Source: SIG299 sp045531955
Lineage (GTDB): Bacteria > Bacillota > Clostridia > Lachnospirales > Lachnospiraceae
NCBI GenBank assembly: GCA_045531955.1
Contig: JAZSFC010000051.1
Span: forward strand, 62,001-126,000
Length of the DNA: 64,000 nucleotides
Direction of reading: 5' to 3'
A program made the translations under genes and the position numbers. How positions within the stretch are numbered: position 1 is the stretch's first letter; each line of letters opens with the position of its first letter. This document shows positions 51,859-59,475 of this stretch, in pieces. Under the pieces are notes generated by a model, which searched no databases, was not told where the DNA came from, and saw only the letters and a program-made list of their open reading frames with translations.

Positions 51859-53211
51859 ATGGAAAATAAGGCAAAATTTAAAATAAATGGTGTAAAAGTT
51901 GCGTTTCTCACGCTGGGATGTAAGGTGAATTCCTATGAAACCGAAGCAATGCAGGCATTGATGACCGCGGCCGGAGCTTTGGTAGTTGAGTTTAATGAAG
52001 TGGCAGATATTTATGTGGTAAATACCTGCTCTGTTACCAATATGGCAGACAGGAAATCCCGACAGATGCTTCATCGGGCAAAGAAAAAAAATCCGGATGC
52101 AATTGTTGTGGCAGCGGGCTGCTATGCCCAGACAGCGGACGAGAGCGCAATGAAGGGAACGGGAATCGATGTGGTTATCGGAAATAATCAGAAAAAACAG
52201 ATTGTGGAAATTCTGGAACAATATATGTCCGGGATAGAGAATAGACGTCTGGAAATCGGAAAAGAAACGGAGTATGAGGAACTGAGTCTGGATACACAGG
52301 TAGAACACACAAGAGCGTATATTAAAATCCAAGACGGTTGTAACCAGTTTTGCAGTTATTGTATTATTCCGTATGCCAGAGGCCGTATCCGTTCCAGAAA
52401 TCCTAAGGATGTATTGGAAGAGGTAAAACGTCTTGCAGACTCCGGATATCAGGAGGTTGTGCTGACAGGAATTCATCTTTCATCTTACGGAAGAACTTCC
52501 TACGAGAAAATGACAGAAGACAGCGGACAACCTTTATTGGAGCTGATACAACAAATCAATGGGACCGAAGGAATAAAAAGAATCCGTCTCGGATCTTTGG
52601 AACCGCGTATTATTACGGAAAAATTTGTCAAGACTTTATGTGAATGCGAAAAGGTATGTCCGCATTTTCATCTTTCCCTGCAGAGCGGCAGTGATACGGT
52701 GCTTTCCCGGATGAACCGGAAGTATTCCACAGAAGAATATGCAGCCAGTGTGGAAATCATAAAAAAATATTATGATGCGCCAGCGATTACGACAGATATT
52801 ATTGTTGGTTTCCCTCAGGAGACAGAGGAAGAGTTTACAGAAACGCTGGAGTTTGCAAAACGTATCGGTTTTTCTAAAATTCATGTATTTAAATACTCCA
52901 GAAGACGGGGAACGGCAGCAGACAGAATGTCCGGTCAGATAGAAGAACAGGTAAAAACGGAGCGCAGCGACAGATTAATGGCATTGGAGGCTTCCATGGG
53001 AGAAGCATACAGGGAACAATTTCTTGGGAAGGATGAAACGGTATTGTTTGAAGAAAGTGCCGTGGTAGATGGTGAACTTTGCCAAATCGGATATAATGAG
53101 CGTTATGTACGTATTGCAGCAAAATCGGACGAGGATTTATCAAATTGCATGAGAACCGTAAAAATAGTAAGAAAAGCACGAGAGCAGGAAACACTGGTCG
53201 CTGAAACGTAA
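51859..53211 (+). CDS. mtaB: tRNA t6A37 methylthiotransferase MtaB
   Basis: 450 residues. UPF0004 domain with three Cys (LGCKVNSYE, VNTCSVTN, AAGCYAQ), the radical SAM cluster CNQFCSYCIIPYARG and a C-terminal TRAM domain. It adds a methylthio group to t6A at position 37 of ANN-decoding tRNAs. Three starts are in frame (GTG 51838, ATG 51847, ATG 51859); the last has GGAG 6 bases upstream and gives a length nearer to the family. Bacillus keeps it right after rsmE; here four plus-strand genes and the HPr-like gene intervene. Confidence 0.95.
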   Translation: MENKAKFKINGVKVAFLTLGCKVNSYETEAMQALMTAAGALVVEFNEVADIYVVNTCSVTNMADRKSRQMLHRAKKKNPDAIVVAAGCYAQTADESAMKGTGIDVVIGNNQKKQIVEILEQYMSGIENRRLEIGKETEYEELSLDTQVEHTRAYIKIQDGCNQFCSYCIIPYARGRIRSRNPKDVLEEVKRLADSGYQEVVLTGIHLSSYGRTSYEKMTEDSGQPLLELIQQINGTEGIKRIRLGSLEPRIITEKFVKTLCECEKVCPHFHLSLQSGSDTVLSRMNRKYSTEEYAASVEIIKKYYDAPAITTDIIVGFPQETEEEFTETLEFAKRIGFSKIHVFKYSRRRGTAADRMSGQIEEQVKTERSDRLMALEASMGEAYREQFLGKDETVLFEESAVVDGELCQIGYNERYVRIAAKSDEDLSNCMRTVKIVRKAREQETLVAET

Positions 53212-53309
53212 AATTTCTTTTTGATTGACTACTTTACTTTTTTGAAAAACTATATTAATATATATTCTGAGAGAGAATGGTCGGAAGTTTACAAAAAGGA
53301 AGGAACTAT

Positions 53310-53567
53310 ATGAACGAAATTAATAAAACACAGTATTTCAGAGTACCGAAGGAAGTCCAGCCGGTGGTAAAGGACGTAATCGACAGCGTATATGAGGCAC
53401 TGACGGAACAGGGTTACAATCCAATCAGCCAGATTGTCGGTTATGTTATGTCCGGAGATCCAACCTACATTACCAGTCATAACGGTGCAAGAAGCCTGAT
53501 TATGAAGGTGGAACGTGACGAAATTATCGAAGAGCTATTACAGGACTATATTAAACATCACTTTTAG
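53310..53567 (+). CDS. IreB family regulatory phosphoprotein
   Basis: 85 residues, UPF0297 (YrzL/IreB) family: starts MNEINKTQYFRVPKE, with GYNPISQIVGYVMSGDPTYI in the middle. In Enterococcus, IreB is a substrate of the PASTA kinase IreK and modulates cephalosporin resistance. Its Thr residues near the N-terminus could be the phosphorylated ones. The longer frame adds 11 residues without support; AAAGGAAGG is placed for the ATG at 53310. The order ireB-ruvX-DUF1292 is conserved in Firmicutes. Confidence 0.95.
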   Translation: MNEINKTQYFRVPKEVQPVVKDVIDSVYEALTEQGYNPISQIVGYVMSGDPTYITSHNGARSLIMKVERDEIIEELLQDYIKHHF

Positions 53568-53578
53568 GGAAAATACAA

Positions 53579-54052
53579 ATGAGAATTATGGGATTAGACT
53601 ATGGTTCCGTTACCGTTGGTGTAGCCATCAGCGATGAATTGCTGCTTACTGCCCAGGGCATCGAAACCATTCGCAGAAAAAAAGAAAATCAGCTCCGTCA
53701 GACATTTCAGCGTATAGAAGAACTGGTAAAGGAGTACGGTGTAGAACAAATTGTTTTGGGATATCCGAAGAATTTAAATAATTCCATTGGGGAACGTGCG
53801 CAGAAATCCGAGGAATTTGCAGAGGATTTACGCAGAAGAACCGGTTTGCCGGTAATACTTTGGGATGAGCGTCTTACAACAGTGGCAGCGCACAGGGTAC
53901 TTGACCAGGGTATGGTCAAATTAGAGAAAAAAATGCAAGTGGTAGATAAACTGGCGGCAGTTTTTATTCTGCAGGGATATTTGGATTATCTTGCTAATCA
54001 GAAAGCGTTGGAAGCAGCAAGAGCAGCACAGGAAGGAAACGAAAATGAATAA
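53579..54052 (+). CDS. ruvX: Putative Holliday junction resolvase / pre-16S rRNA nuclease
   Basis: 157 residues with an RNase H-like fold: MGLDYGSVTVGVAISD (first Asp), QIVLGYPKNLNNSIGERA, and ILWDERLTTVAAHRVL (Asp-Glu). This is YqgF/RuvX, proposed as a resolvase and shown in E. coli to process the 5' end of 16S rRNA. It follows ireB by 11 bases and overlaps the next gene by 8 bases. Confidence 0.95.
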   Translation: MRIMGLDYGSVTVGVAISDELLLTAQGIETIRRKKENQLRQTFQRIEELVKEYGVEQIVLGYPKNLNNSIGERAQKSEEFAEDLRRRTGLPVILWDERLTTVAAHRVLDQGMVKLEKKMQVVDKLAAVFILQGYLDYLANQKALEAARAAQEGNENE

Positions 54053-54326
54053 AAATCAGGAAACAACGGTGAATTTTACAACAGAAGACGGCGATGTGGC
54101 TGTTTTTCGTGTGATAGAAGAAACAAAAATTAATGGTGTTAAGTATCTTCTTGTATTGGATGACATCGAAGAAGAAGAGGAAGAAGCACTGATTTTAAAA
54201 GAAGTATCAAATGAAGGCGCAGAGGAAGCGCTTTATGATATCGTGGATGACGAAAAAGAACTAACTGCGGTTGCGGCAATTTTCGAGGAATTACTGGACG
54301 ACCTGGAATTGGTGACGCAGGAATAA
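54045..54326 (+). CDS. DUF1292 protein (YrzB-like)
   Basis: 93 residues, highly acidic (pairs and runs of Glu and Asp; DDIEEEEEEALILKE). The FTTEDGDVAVFRVIEET and KYLLVLDD stretches are typical of DUF1292, of unknown function. The ATG at 54045 lies inside the end of ruvX, with GGAAGGAAACG upstream; the longer alternative start in ruvX is rejected. Confidence 0.92.
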   Translation: MNKNQETTVNFTTEDGDVAVFRVIEETKINGVKYLLVLDDIEEEEEEALILKEVSNEGAEEALYDIVDDEKELTAVAAIFEELLDDLELVTQE

Positions 54327-54342
54327 AGAATGGAGGATTGAC

Positions 54343-56307
54343 TTGAGAAACAAAAAAGTGAATACGAAGGAAGAAGTGTCCCAAAAGAGCACTACTGCTG
54401 TAGAAAATACGTCTGAAGCAAGTAAGCCAAAGACAAAGAGAACGGGAAAAACAGCAAGAAGTACTGCTGCTGTGAAGACAGAGAAGAAGTCTGCCAGGAA
54501 GACAAAAGCATCGTTGGCAGAGCAGATTGCTCCGGCAGAAAAAGTGGCACCGGCAAAGGAGAAAAAACAAACCTCTTCCAAAAGCAGAACCAAAAAGGCT
54601 GCTGCGGAAGAAGTAGTTGTTGTTTCTGAAACAAAACCTGTATTGCCTGACCTTCACGGCGTAAAAATTATACCTTTAGGCGGCTTAGAGCAGATTGGTA
54701 TGAATATTACAGCCTATGAATACGAGGATTCCATTATTGTTGTGGACTGCGGTCTTGCATTCCCGACAGAGGATATGCTCGGTGTAGATCTGGTTATTCC
54801 GGATGTGACATATTTAAAAGACAATATTGATAAGGTAAAGGGGTTTGTTATTACCCATGCCCATGAAGATCATATCGGTTCCCTGCCATATATTCTTCCG
54901 CAGATTAATGTGCCGATTTATGCCACAAAGCTGACCATGGGAATTATCGAAAATAAATTAAAAGAACATAATTTGGTAAAGACTACAAAGCGCAAGGTAA
55001 TTAAGCACGGGCAGTCCATAAATCTTGGCTGCTTCCGTATTGAGTTTATCCGAACCAATCATAGTATTGCAGATTCTGCCGCCTTTGCAATTTATACGCC
55101 GGTAGGTACCATTGTCCATACCGGTGACTTTAAAGTGGATTACACTCCGGTGTTCGGAGACAGTTTTGACTTGCAGCGTCTCGGCGAAATTGGCAAAAAG
55201 GGTGTTTTGGCATTGCTTGCAGACTCTACAAATGTAGAACGACCTGGGTTTACGATGTCCGAGCGTACTGTGGGAAAGACGTTTGATAATTTATTTGCGG
55301 AGAACACGGCACATCGTATTATCGTGGCAACCTTTGCATCAAATGTGGACCGTGTGCAGCAAATTATCAATTCTGCAATTAAGTATGACCGTAAAGTAGT
55401 AATTGAAGGCCGGAGCATGGTTAATATTATTACAACGGCAAATGAGCTGGGATATATCAATATTCCGGACAATTTAATGATTGATATTGATATGATTAAA
55501 AACTATCCGCCGGAAAAGGTAGTACTGATTACTACCGGAAGCCAGGGAGAAGCTATGGCAGCATTGTCCAGAATGGCTGGCGGAATTCATAAAAAGGTTT
55601 CCATTATGCCGGGGGATACCGTTATTTTAAGTTCTTCTCCGATTCCGGGAAATGAGAAGCATGTATCTAAGATTATTAATGAACTGTCCAGAATGGGCGC
55701 CAAGGTTATTTTCCAGGATACCCATGTATCCGGTCATGCCTGTCAGGAAGAATTAAAACTGATTTATGCCTTAACAAAACCGAAGTATGCAATTCCGGTG
55801 CATGGTGAGTACCGTCATTTGGTGCGTCATGCAGAACTTGCACAAACAATGGGAGTGGAAAAGGATAATGTATTTATTCTCTCTTCCGGTGATGTACTGG
55901 AACTGGATGCAAATCAGGCCAAGGTAGTAGATAAAGTAACTGCACAGGGCATTTTGGTAGACGGTCTTGGTGTAGGTGACGTGGGTAATATTGTCCTTCG
56001 TGACCGCCAGCATTTATCGGAAAACGGTCTTCTCGTAGTGGTTGTTACTTTGGCTAAATATACCAATGAGATTTTAGCAGGTCCTGATATTGTATCCCGT
56101 GGTTTTGTTTATGTCAGAGAGTCTGAAAATCTTTTGGTGGAAGCAAAAACCGTGGTGGAAGATGCATTGGATCGTTGTTTAAACCGTAACAGCGCCGATT
56201 GGAGTAAGTTAAAAAATGTAATTAAGGATTCTCTCGGAGACTTTGTATGGAAGCGTACCAAGAGAAATCCGATGATTCTTCCGATTATTGTGGAAGTAGA
56301 AGCGTAG
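54343..56307 (+). CDS. Ribonuclease J with extended N-terminus
   Basis: 654 residues. The core (about 100-654) is a metallo-beta-lactamase/beta-CASP RNase J: LGGLEQIGMNI, ITHAHEDHIGSLPYI (metal ligands), HTGDFKVDYTP and VHGEYRHL. It combines endonuclease and 5'-3' exonuclease activity in mRNA decay. The first 95 residues are an Ala/Lys/Thr/Glu-rich low-complexity tail not found in the 555-residue Bacillus enzymes. The start is TTG, with GGAGG 6 bases upstream. Cotranscribed with the ruvX group. Confidence 0.94.
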   Translation: MRNKKVNTKEEVSQKSTTAVENTSEASKPKTKRTGKTARSTAAVKTEKKSARKTKASLAEQIAPAEKVAPAKEKKQTSSKSRTKKAAAEEVVVVSETKPVLPDLHGVKIIPLGGLEQIGMNITAYEYEDSIIVVDCGLAFPTEDMLGVDLVIPDVTYLKDNIDKVKGFVITHAHEDHIGSLPYILPQINVPIYATKLTMGIIENKLKEHNLVKTTKRKVIKHGQSINLGCFRIEFIRTNHSIADSAAFAIYTPVGTIVHTGDFKVDYTPVFGDSFDLQRLGEIGKKGVLALLADSTNVERPGFTMSERTVGKTFDNLFAENTAHRIIVATFASNVDRVQQIINSAIKYDRKVVIEGRSMVNIITTANELGYINIPDNLMIDIDMIKNYPPEKVVLITTGSQGEAMAALSRMAGGIHKKVSIMPGDTVILSSSPIPGNEKHVSKIINELSRMGAKVIFQDTHVSGHACQEELKLIYALTKPKYAIPVHGEYRHLVRHAELAQTMGVEKDNVFILSSGDVLELDANQAKVVDKVTAQGILVDGLGVGDVGNIVLRDRQHLSENGLLVVVVTLAKYTNEILAGPDIVSRGFVYVRESENLLVEAKTVVEDALDRCLNRNSADWSKLKNVIKDSLGDFVWKRTKRNPMILPIIVEVEA

Positions 56308-56320
56308 GAGGTAAGGCAGC

Positions 56321-56731
56321 ATGGCGCAGAAAAATGATGGAGCAAAAATAGCAATCGACATAATAGGATTTATTCTGCATCTGTTGCTGAATATTGTCTT
56401 TTATGCAGTTGTTATTTTTGTAATTTATAAAGTGGGAATTACGGCAAAGGATTTTTGTTACCAGGTGTTTGGAGCGTATACCATGGATGCTGAACCTGGA
56501 ATTAATGCTGAAATTACAATAGAAGACGGTGCATCCACCATGGAAGTGGCGGCTGCCCTGGAGCAGTACCGGTTGATTCCCAACCGCTATTCCTTTTATT
56601 TAAAAGTGCAATTGATGGGACACAAAATTCTTGCCGGCACGTATATTCTAAACACAGCCATGACTTATGATGAAATATTGGACCAGATAACGAATTATGC
56701 AAACTCAATAGTACAGGAACTTCCGGAGTAA
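56321..56731 (+). CDS. MltG-like protein without catalytic domain
   Basis: 136 residues: a membrane helix (about 16-42), then a domain similar to the N-terminal LysM-like part of MltG/YceG (IEDGASTMEVAAALEQYRLI, LAGTYILNTAMTYDEILDQI). The transglycosylase domain with its catalytic Glu, which should follow, is missing: the gene stops and a terminator comes next. In Bacillus a full mltG occupies this place, before the O-methyltransferase. It may be a reduced regulatory form. GGAGG precedes the ATG. Confidence 0.8.
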   Translation: MAQKNDGAKIAIDIIGFILHLLLNIVFYAVVIFVIYKVGITAKDFCYQVFGAYTMDAEPGINAEITIEDGASTMEVAAALEQYRLIPNRYSFYLKVQLMGHKILAGTYILNTAMTYDEILDQITNYANSIVQELPE

Positions 56732-56738
56732 AATCCTC

Positions 56739-56764
56739 TGCCCGCATAATCGGGCGGGCATTTT
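56739..56764 (+). terminator. Terminator after the MltG-like gene
   Basis: TGCCCGC (56739-56745) and GCGGGCA (56754-56760), followed by TTTTG. Confidence 0.85.
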
Positions 56765-56790
56765 GCTATACAAAACCAAGGAGGATTGAT

Positions 56791-57441
56791 ATGATTGTAG
56801 AACCGAGACTTGTGGAATACTTAAATTCCCTGGAAACAGAACTGCCGCCGCATTTGGCAAAGCTGGAGGCGTATGCTCTGGAACATGAAGTACCGATTAT
56901 CCGAAAAGAAGCTCAAAGTCTTTTGAAATTTTTTCTTGACTTAAAGCAACCAAAGAAAATCTTAGAGGTGGGAACAGCAATAGGCTTTTCCGCCTCTTTG
57001 CTGTGTGAATATATGCCTTCGGATTGTCATCTTACTACCATTGAAAAGGTTCCGATGCGTATCGTTGAGGCAGAAAAAAATCTGGCCGCATTGGAGCGAA
57101 ACAGAGATATTACTTTCTTAACCGGAGATGCGGAAGATGTATTAAAAAACTTAAAAGAGCAGGGAAATCAGTATGATTTTGTGTTTATGGATGCAGCAAA
57201 GGCTCAATATATGAGTTTTCTGACACACATTTTACCGATGCTTCCATCCGGAGCACTGCTGATTACAGACAATGTACTGCAGGAAGGTTCTATTGTGGAG
57301 TCCAAATACAGTATTACAAGAAGAGACAGAACCATTCATATGCGAATGAGGGAATATTTGTATGAATTAAAGCATAATGAATGTTTAACTACATCAATTG
57401 TAGCAGTGGGAGACGGTATGGCATTAAGTGTAAAACGTTAG
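56791..57441 (+). CDS. trmR: O-methyltransferase, probable tRNA 5-hydroxyuridine methyltransferase
   Basis: 216 residues. Class I methyltransferase of the caffeoyl-CoA OMT-like family: SAM motif ILEVGTAIGFSASLLCEYM, metal-binding region FVFMDAAKAQYMSF and LLITDNVLQEG. The adjacent U32 gene makes 5-hydroxyuridine in tRNA, and TrmR (YrrM) converts it to 5-methoxyuridine at wobble position 34 in Bacillus. Same order here, 31 bases apart. GGAGG lies upstream. Confidence 0.92.
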   Translation: MIVEPRLVEYLNSLETELPPHLAKLEAYALEHEVPIIRKEAQSLLKFFLDLKQPKKILEVGTAIGFSASLLCEYMPSDCHLTTIEKVPMRIVEAEKNLAALERNRDITFLTGDAEDVLKNLKEQGNQYDFVFMDAAKAQYMSFLTHILPMLPSGALLITDNVLQEGSIVESKYSITRRDRTIHMRMREYLYELKHNECLTTSIVAVGDGMALSVKR

Positions 57442-57472
57442 CCGTATTGTCTGAAAGGAGAATAATCAAACT

Positions 57473-58756
57473 ATGATAGCAGGAAGAAAGAAACCGGAGC
57501 TGTTGATTCCGGCAAGCAGCCTGGAGGTTTTAAAGGTTGCGGTATTATATGGTGCTGATGCAGTGTATATCGGCGGAGAAATGTATGGTCTCCGTGCAAA
57601 GGCAAAGAACTTTTCCAGAGAAGATATGGCGGAAGGAATCCGTTTTGCCCATGAACACGGAAAAAAGGTATATGTAACGGCAAATATTACTGCGCATAAC
57701 CGGGATTTGGAAGGTGTGGCAGAATATTTCAGAGAGCTTTCCTGTCTGGATGTCACGGAAGAGGGAACGCCAATCCGGCCGGATGCGTTGATTATTTCCG
57801 ATCCGGGCGTCTTTGACTTGGCAAAGGAACATGCTCCTGAGATTGATGTGCATATCAGTACCCAGGCAAATAATGTTAATTACGGAACTTACCGGTTCTG
57901 GCATCGTATGGGTGCAACCAGAGTGGTATCGGCAAGAGAACTTTCTCTGGCAGAAATTAAGGAGCTTAGAGAGAATATTCCGGAAGATCTTGAGATTGAA
58001 ACCTTTATTCATGGTGCTATGTGCATTTCTTATTCCGGCAGATGCTTGCTTAGTAACTATTTTACGGGAAGAGATGCAAATCTTGGTGCTTGTACCCACC
58101 CTTGCCGCTGGAAATACTATCTTATGGAAGAAAACCGTCCGGGTGAATACCTTCCGGTATTTGAAAATGACCGGGGTACCTATATTTTTAACTCCAAGGA
58201 TTTATGTATGATTGAATATATTCCTGAAATTGTGGATGCAGGAATCGACAGCTTAAAGGTGGAAGGCCGTATGAAGACCGCTCTTTATGTAGCTGCAGTG
58301 GCAAGAACCTATCGTCGTGCTATTGATGATTTCTTTGAAGATCCAATGAAATATCAGGAAAATTTGGAGTATTACCGTCAGGAAATTGCCAAATGCACTT
58401 ATCGTCAGTTTACTACCGGGTTCTTTTTTGATAAGCCTAAGTCTGATGCCCAGATTTATGATAATAATGTCTATGTAAAGGAATATACCTATCTGGGTAT
58501 TGTGGGCAGTGTAACGGGGGACGGAACTGCTGTACTGGAACAGAGAAATAAATTTTTCGTAGGCGATGAAGTGGAAGTCATGAGAAAGAACGGTGACAAT
58601 ATACTTGCTACGGTTCTGGAAATTAAGGATGAGGAAGGAGTTTCCATGGAAAGTTGTCCGCATCCGAAGCAGAGAATATTCGTGAAATTTTCCTGCCCGG
58701 TGGAAGAATTTGATTTAATCCGTCAAAAGGCAGAGGAAATTAATAACGAAGAATAA
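57473..58756 (+). CDS. trhP: U32 family tRNA hydroxylation protein (TrhP-like)
   Basis: 427 residues. Annotated historically as collagenase-like peptidase U32; the signature lies in FIHGAMCISYSGRCLLSNYF and ACTHPCRWKYY, whose cysteines bind an iron-sulfur cluster. YrrO/TrhP with prephenate hydroxylates U34 of tRNAs. The pairing with trmR supports this role over proteolysis. AAAGGAG precedes the ATG. Confidence 0.92.
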   Translation: MIAGRKKPELLIPASSLEVLKVAVLYGADAVYIGGEMYGLRAKAKNFSREDMAEGIRFAHEHGKKVYVTANITAHNRDLEGVAEYFRELSCLDVTEEGTPIRPDALIISDPGVFDLAKEHAPEIDVHISTQANNVNYGTYRFWHRMGATRVVSARELSLAEIKELRENIPEDLEIETFIHGAMCISYSGRCLLSNYFTGRDANLGACTHPCRWKYYLMEENRPGEYLPVFENDRGTYIFNSKDLCMIEYIPEIVDAGIDSLKVEGRMKTALYVAAVARTYRRAIDDFFEDPMKYQENLEYYRQEIAKCTYRQFTTGFFFDKPKSDAQIYDNNVYVKEYTYLGIVGSVTGDGTAVLEQRNKFFVGDEVEVMRKNGDNILATVLEIKDEEGVSMESCPHPKQRIFVKFSCPVEEFDLIRQKAEEINNEE

Positions 58757-58770
58757 ACCAGAAAAGCATC

Positions 58771-58798
58771 ACGGGACGAAGTATTCCTGCATAAATTA
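58771..58798 (+). promoter_or_regulatory. Possible mother-cell (sigma-K/E) promoter of the sigma factor gene
   Basis: AC (58771-58772), 17 bp and CATAAATTA (58790-58798) fit the sigma-K pattern AC-N16/17-CATANNNTA. It would give autoregulation as for SigK in Bacillus. The motif is short, so confidence is modest. Confidence 0.4.
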
Positions 58799-58803
58799 GT
58801 AGT

Positions 58804-58821
58804 AACCTTATGAATAAGGTT
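58804..58821 (+). other. Small palindrome over the ribosome site of the sigma factor gene
   Basis: AACCTTAT and ATAAGGTT form a tight stem just before the start; the AAGG in the right arm is the only ribosome-site candidate, 10 bases before the ATG. Confidence 0.5.
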
Positions 58822-58829
58822 GATGCTAT

Positions 58830-59450
58830 ATGCAATCTTTTCCAAAGCCATTATCAACGCAGGAAGAAGAACAATTGCTGCAGGGGATGTTTGAGGGAGA
58901 TGTCTCTTGCAGAAATCGTCTGATTGAGCATAATCTGCGTCTGGTGGCGCACGTTGTAAAAAAATACAGCAATACCGGTTACGAAACTGATGATCTGATT
59001 TCCATCGGCACCATCGGATTAATTAAGGCAGTGGATTCTTTTAACCAAAGTAAAGGAATCCGGCTGGCAACGTATGCATCCAGATGTATTGAAAATGAAC
59101 TATTAATGCTGATGCGGAGCAGTAAAAAGCAATCCAGGGAGGTTTCGCTGTTTGACCCTATCGGTTCTGATAAAGAGGGAAATACCATACAATTGCTGGA
59201 TATTTGTGTAGCAGAAGAAGTAGATATTATTGAACAAATGGAAGAACAGCAGAAGCTGGCTAAATTACAGGGATACATAGATAAAATACTGACAAAACGG
59301 GAAAAGGAAATTATTACATTGCGTTATGGATTGCGTGACGGATGTGAAGTAACCCAGCGTGAGATAGCAGATAAACTGAATATTTCCAGAAGTTATGTAT
59401 CACGGATTGAAAAAAAAGCACTAAATAAATTAAAGGCTGCCTATATGTAA
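58830..59450 (+). CDS. sigK: Sporulation sigma factor, SigK-like, without pro-sequence
   Basis: 206 residues. Sigma-70 regions 2 (IEHNLRLVAHVVKKYSNTG, DDLISIGTIGLIKAVDSF, ATYASRCIENEL) and 4 (REKEIITLRYGL, NISRSYVSRIEKKALNKL). The FPKPLS start and SLFDPIGSDKEGN match SigK, which directs late mother-cell genes. Bacillus SigK carries a roughly 20-residue pro-sequence before this point; here the protein starts almost exactly at the mature end, and an in-frame stop (58821-58823) precludes a longer form. No skin element interrupts it. Clostridioides difficile is known to have a SigK without pro-sequence. SigE is a less likely alternative. Confidence 0.88.
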   Translation: MQSFPKPLSTQEEEQLLQGMFEGDVSCRNRLIEHNLRLVAHVVKKYSNTGYETDDLISIGTIGLIKAVDSFNQSKGIRLATYASRCIENELLMLMRSSKKQSREVSLFDPIGSDKEGNTIQLLDICVAEEVDIIEQMEEQQKLAKLQGYIDKILTKREKEIITLRYGLRDGCEVTQREIADKLNISRSYVSRIEKKALNKLKAAYM

Positions 59451-59460
59451 GGCAGCCTTT
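59432..59460. terminator. Terminator at the end of the sigma factor gene
   Basis: AAAGGCTGCC (59432-59441) and GGCAGCCTTT (59451-59460); the stop codon lies in the loop. It may also end the convergent AI-2E gene. Confidence 0.82.
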
Positions 59461-59475
59461 GATTTATTCTGATTC

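Noticed and set aside
58757..59460. Skin-like element splitting the sigma factor gene
   Set aside because: The frame is continuous through regions 2 and 4 and no recombinase gene is in the window.
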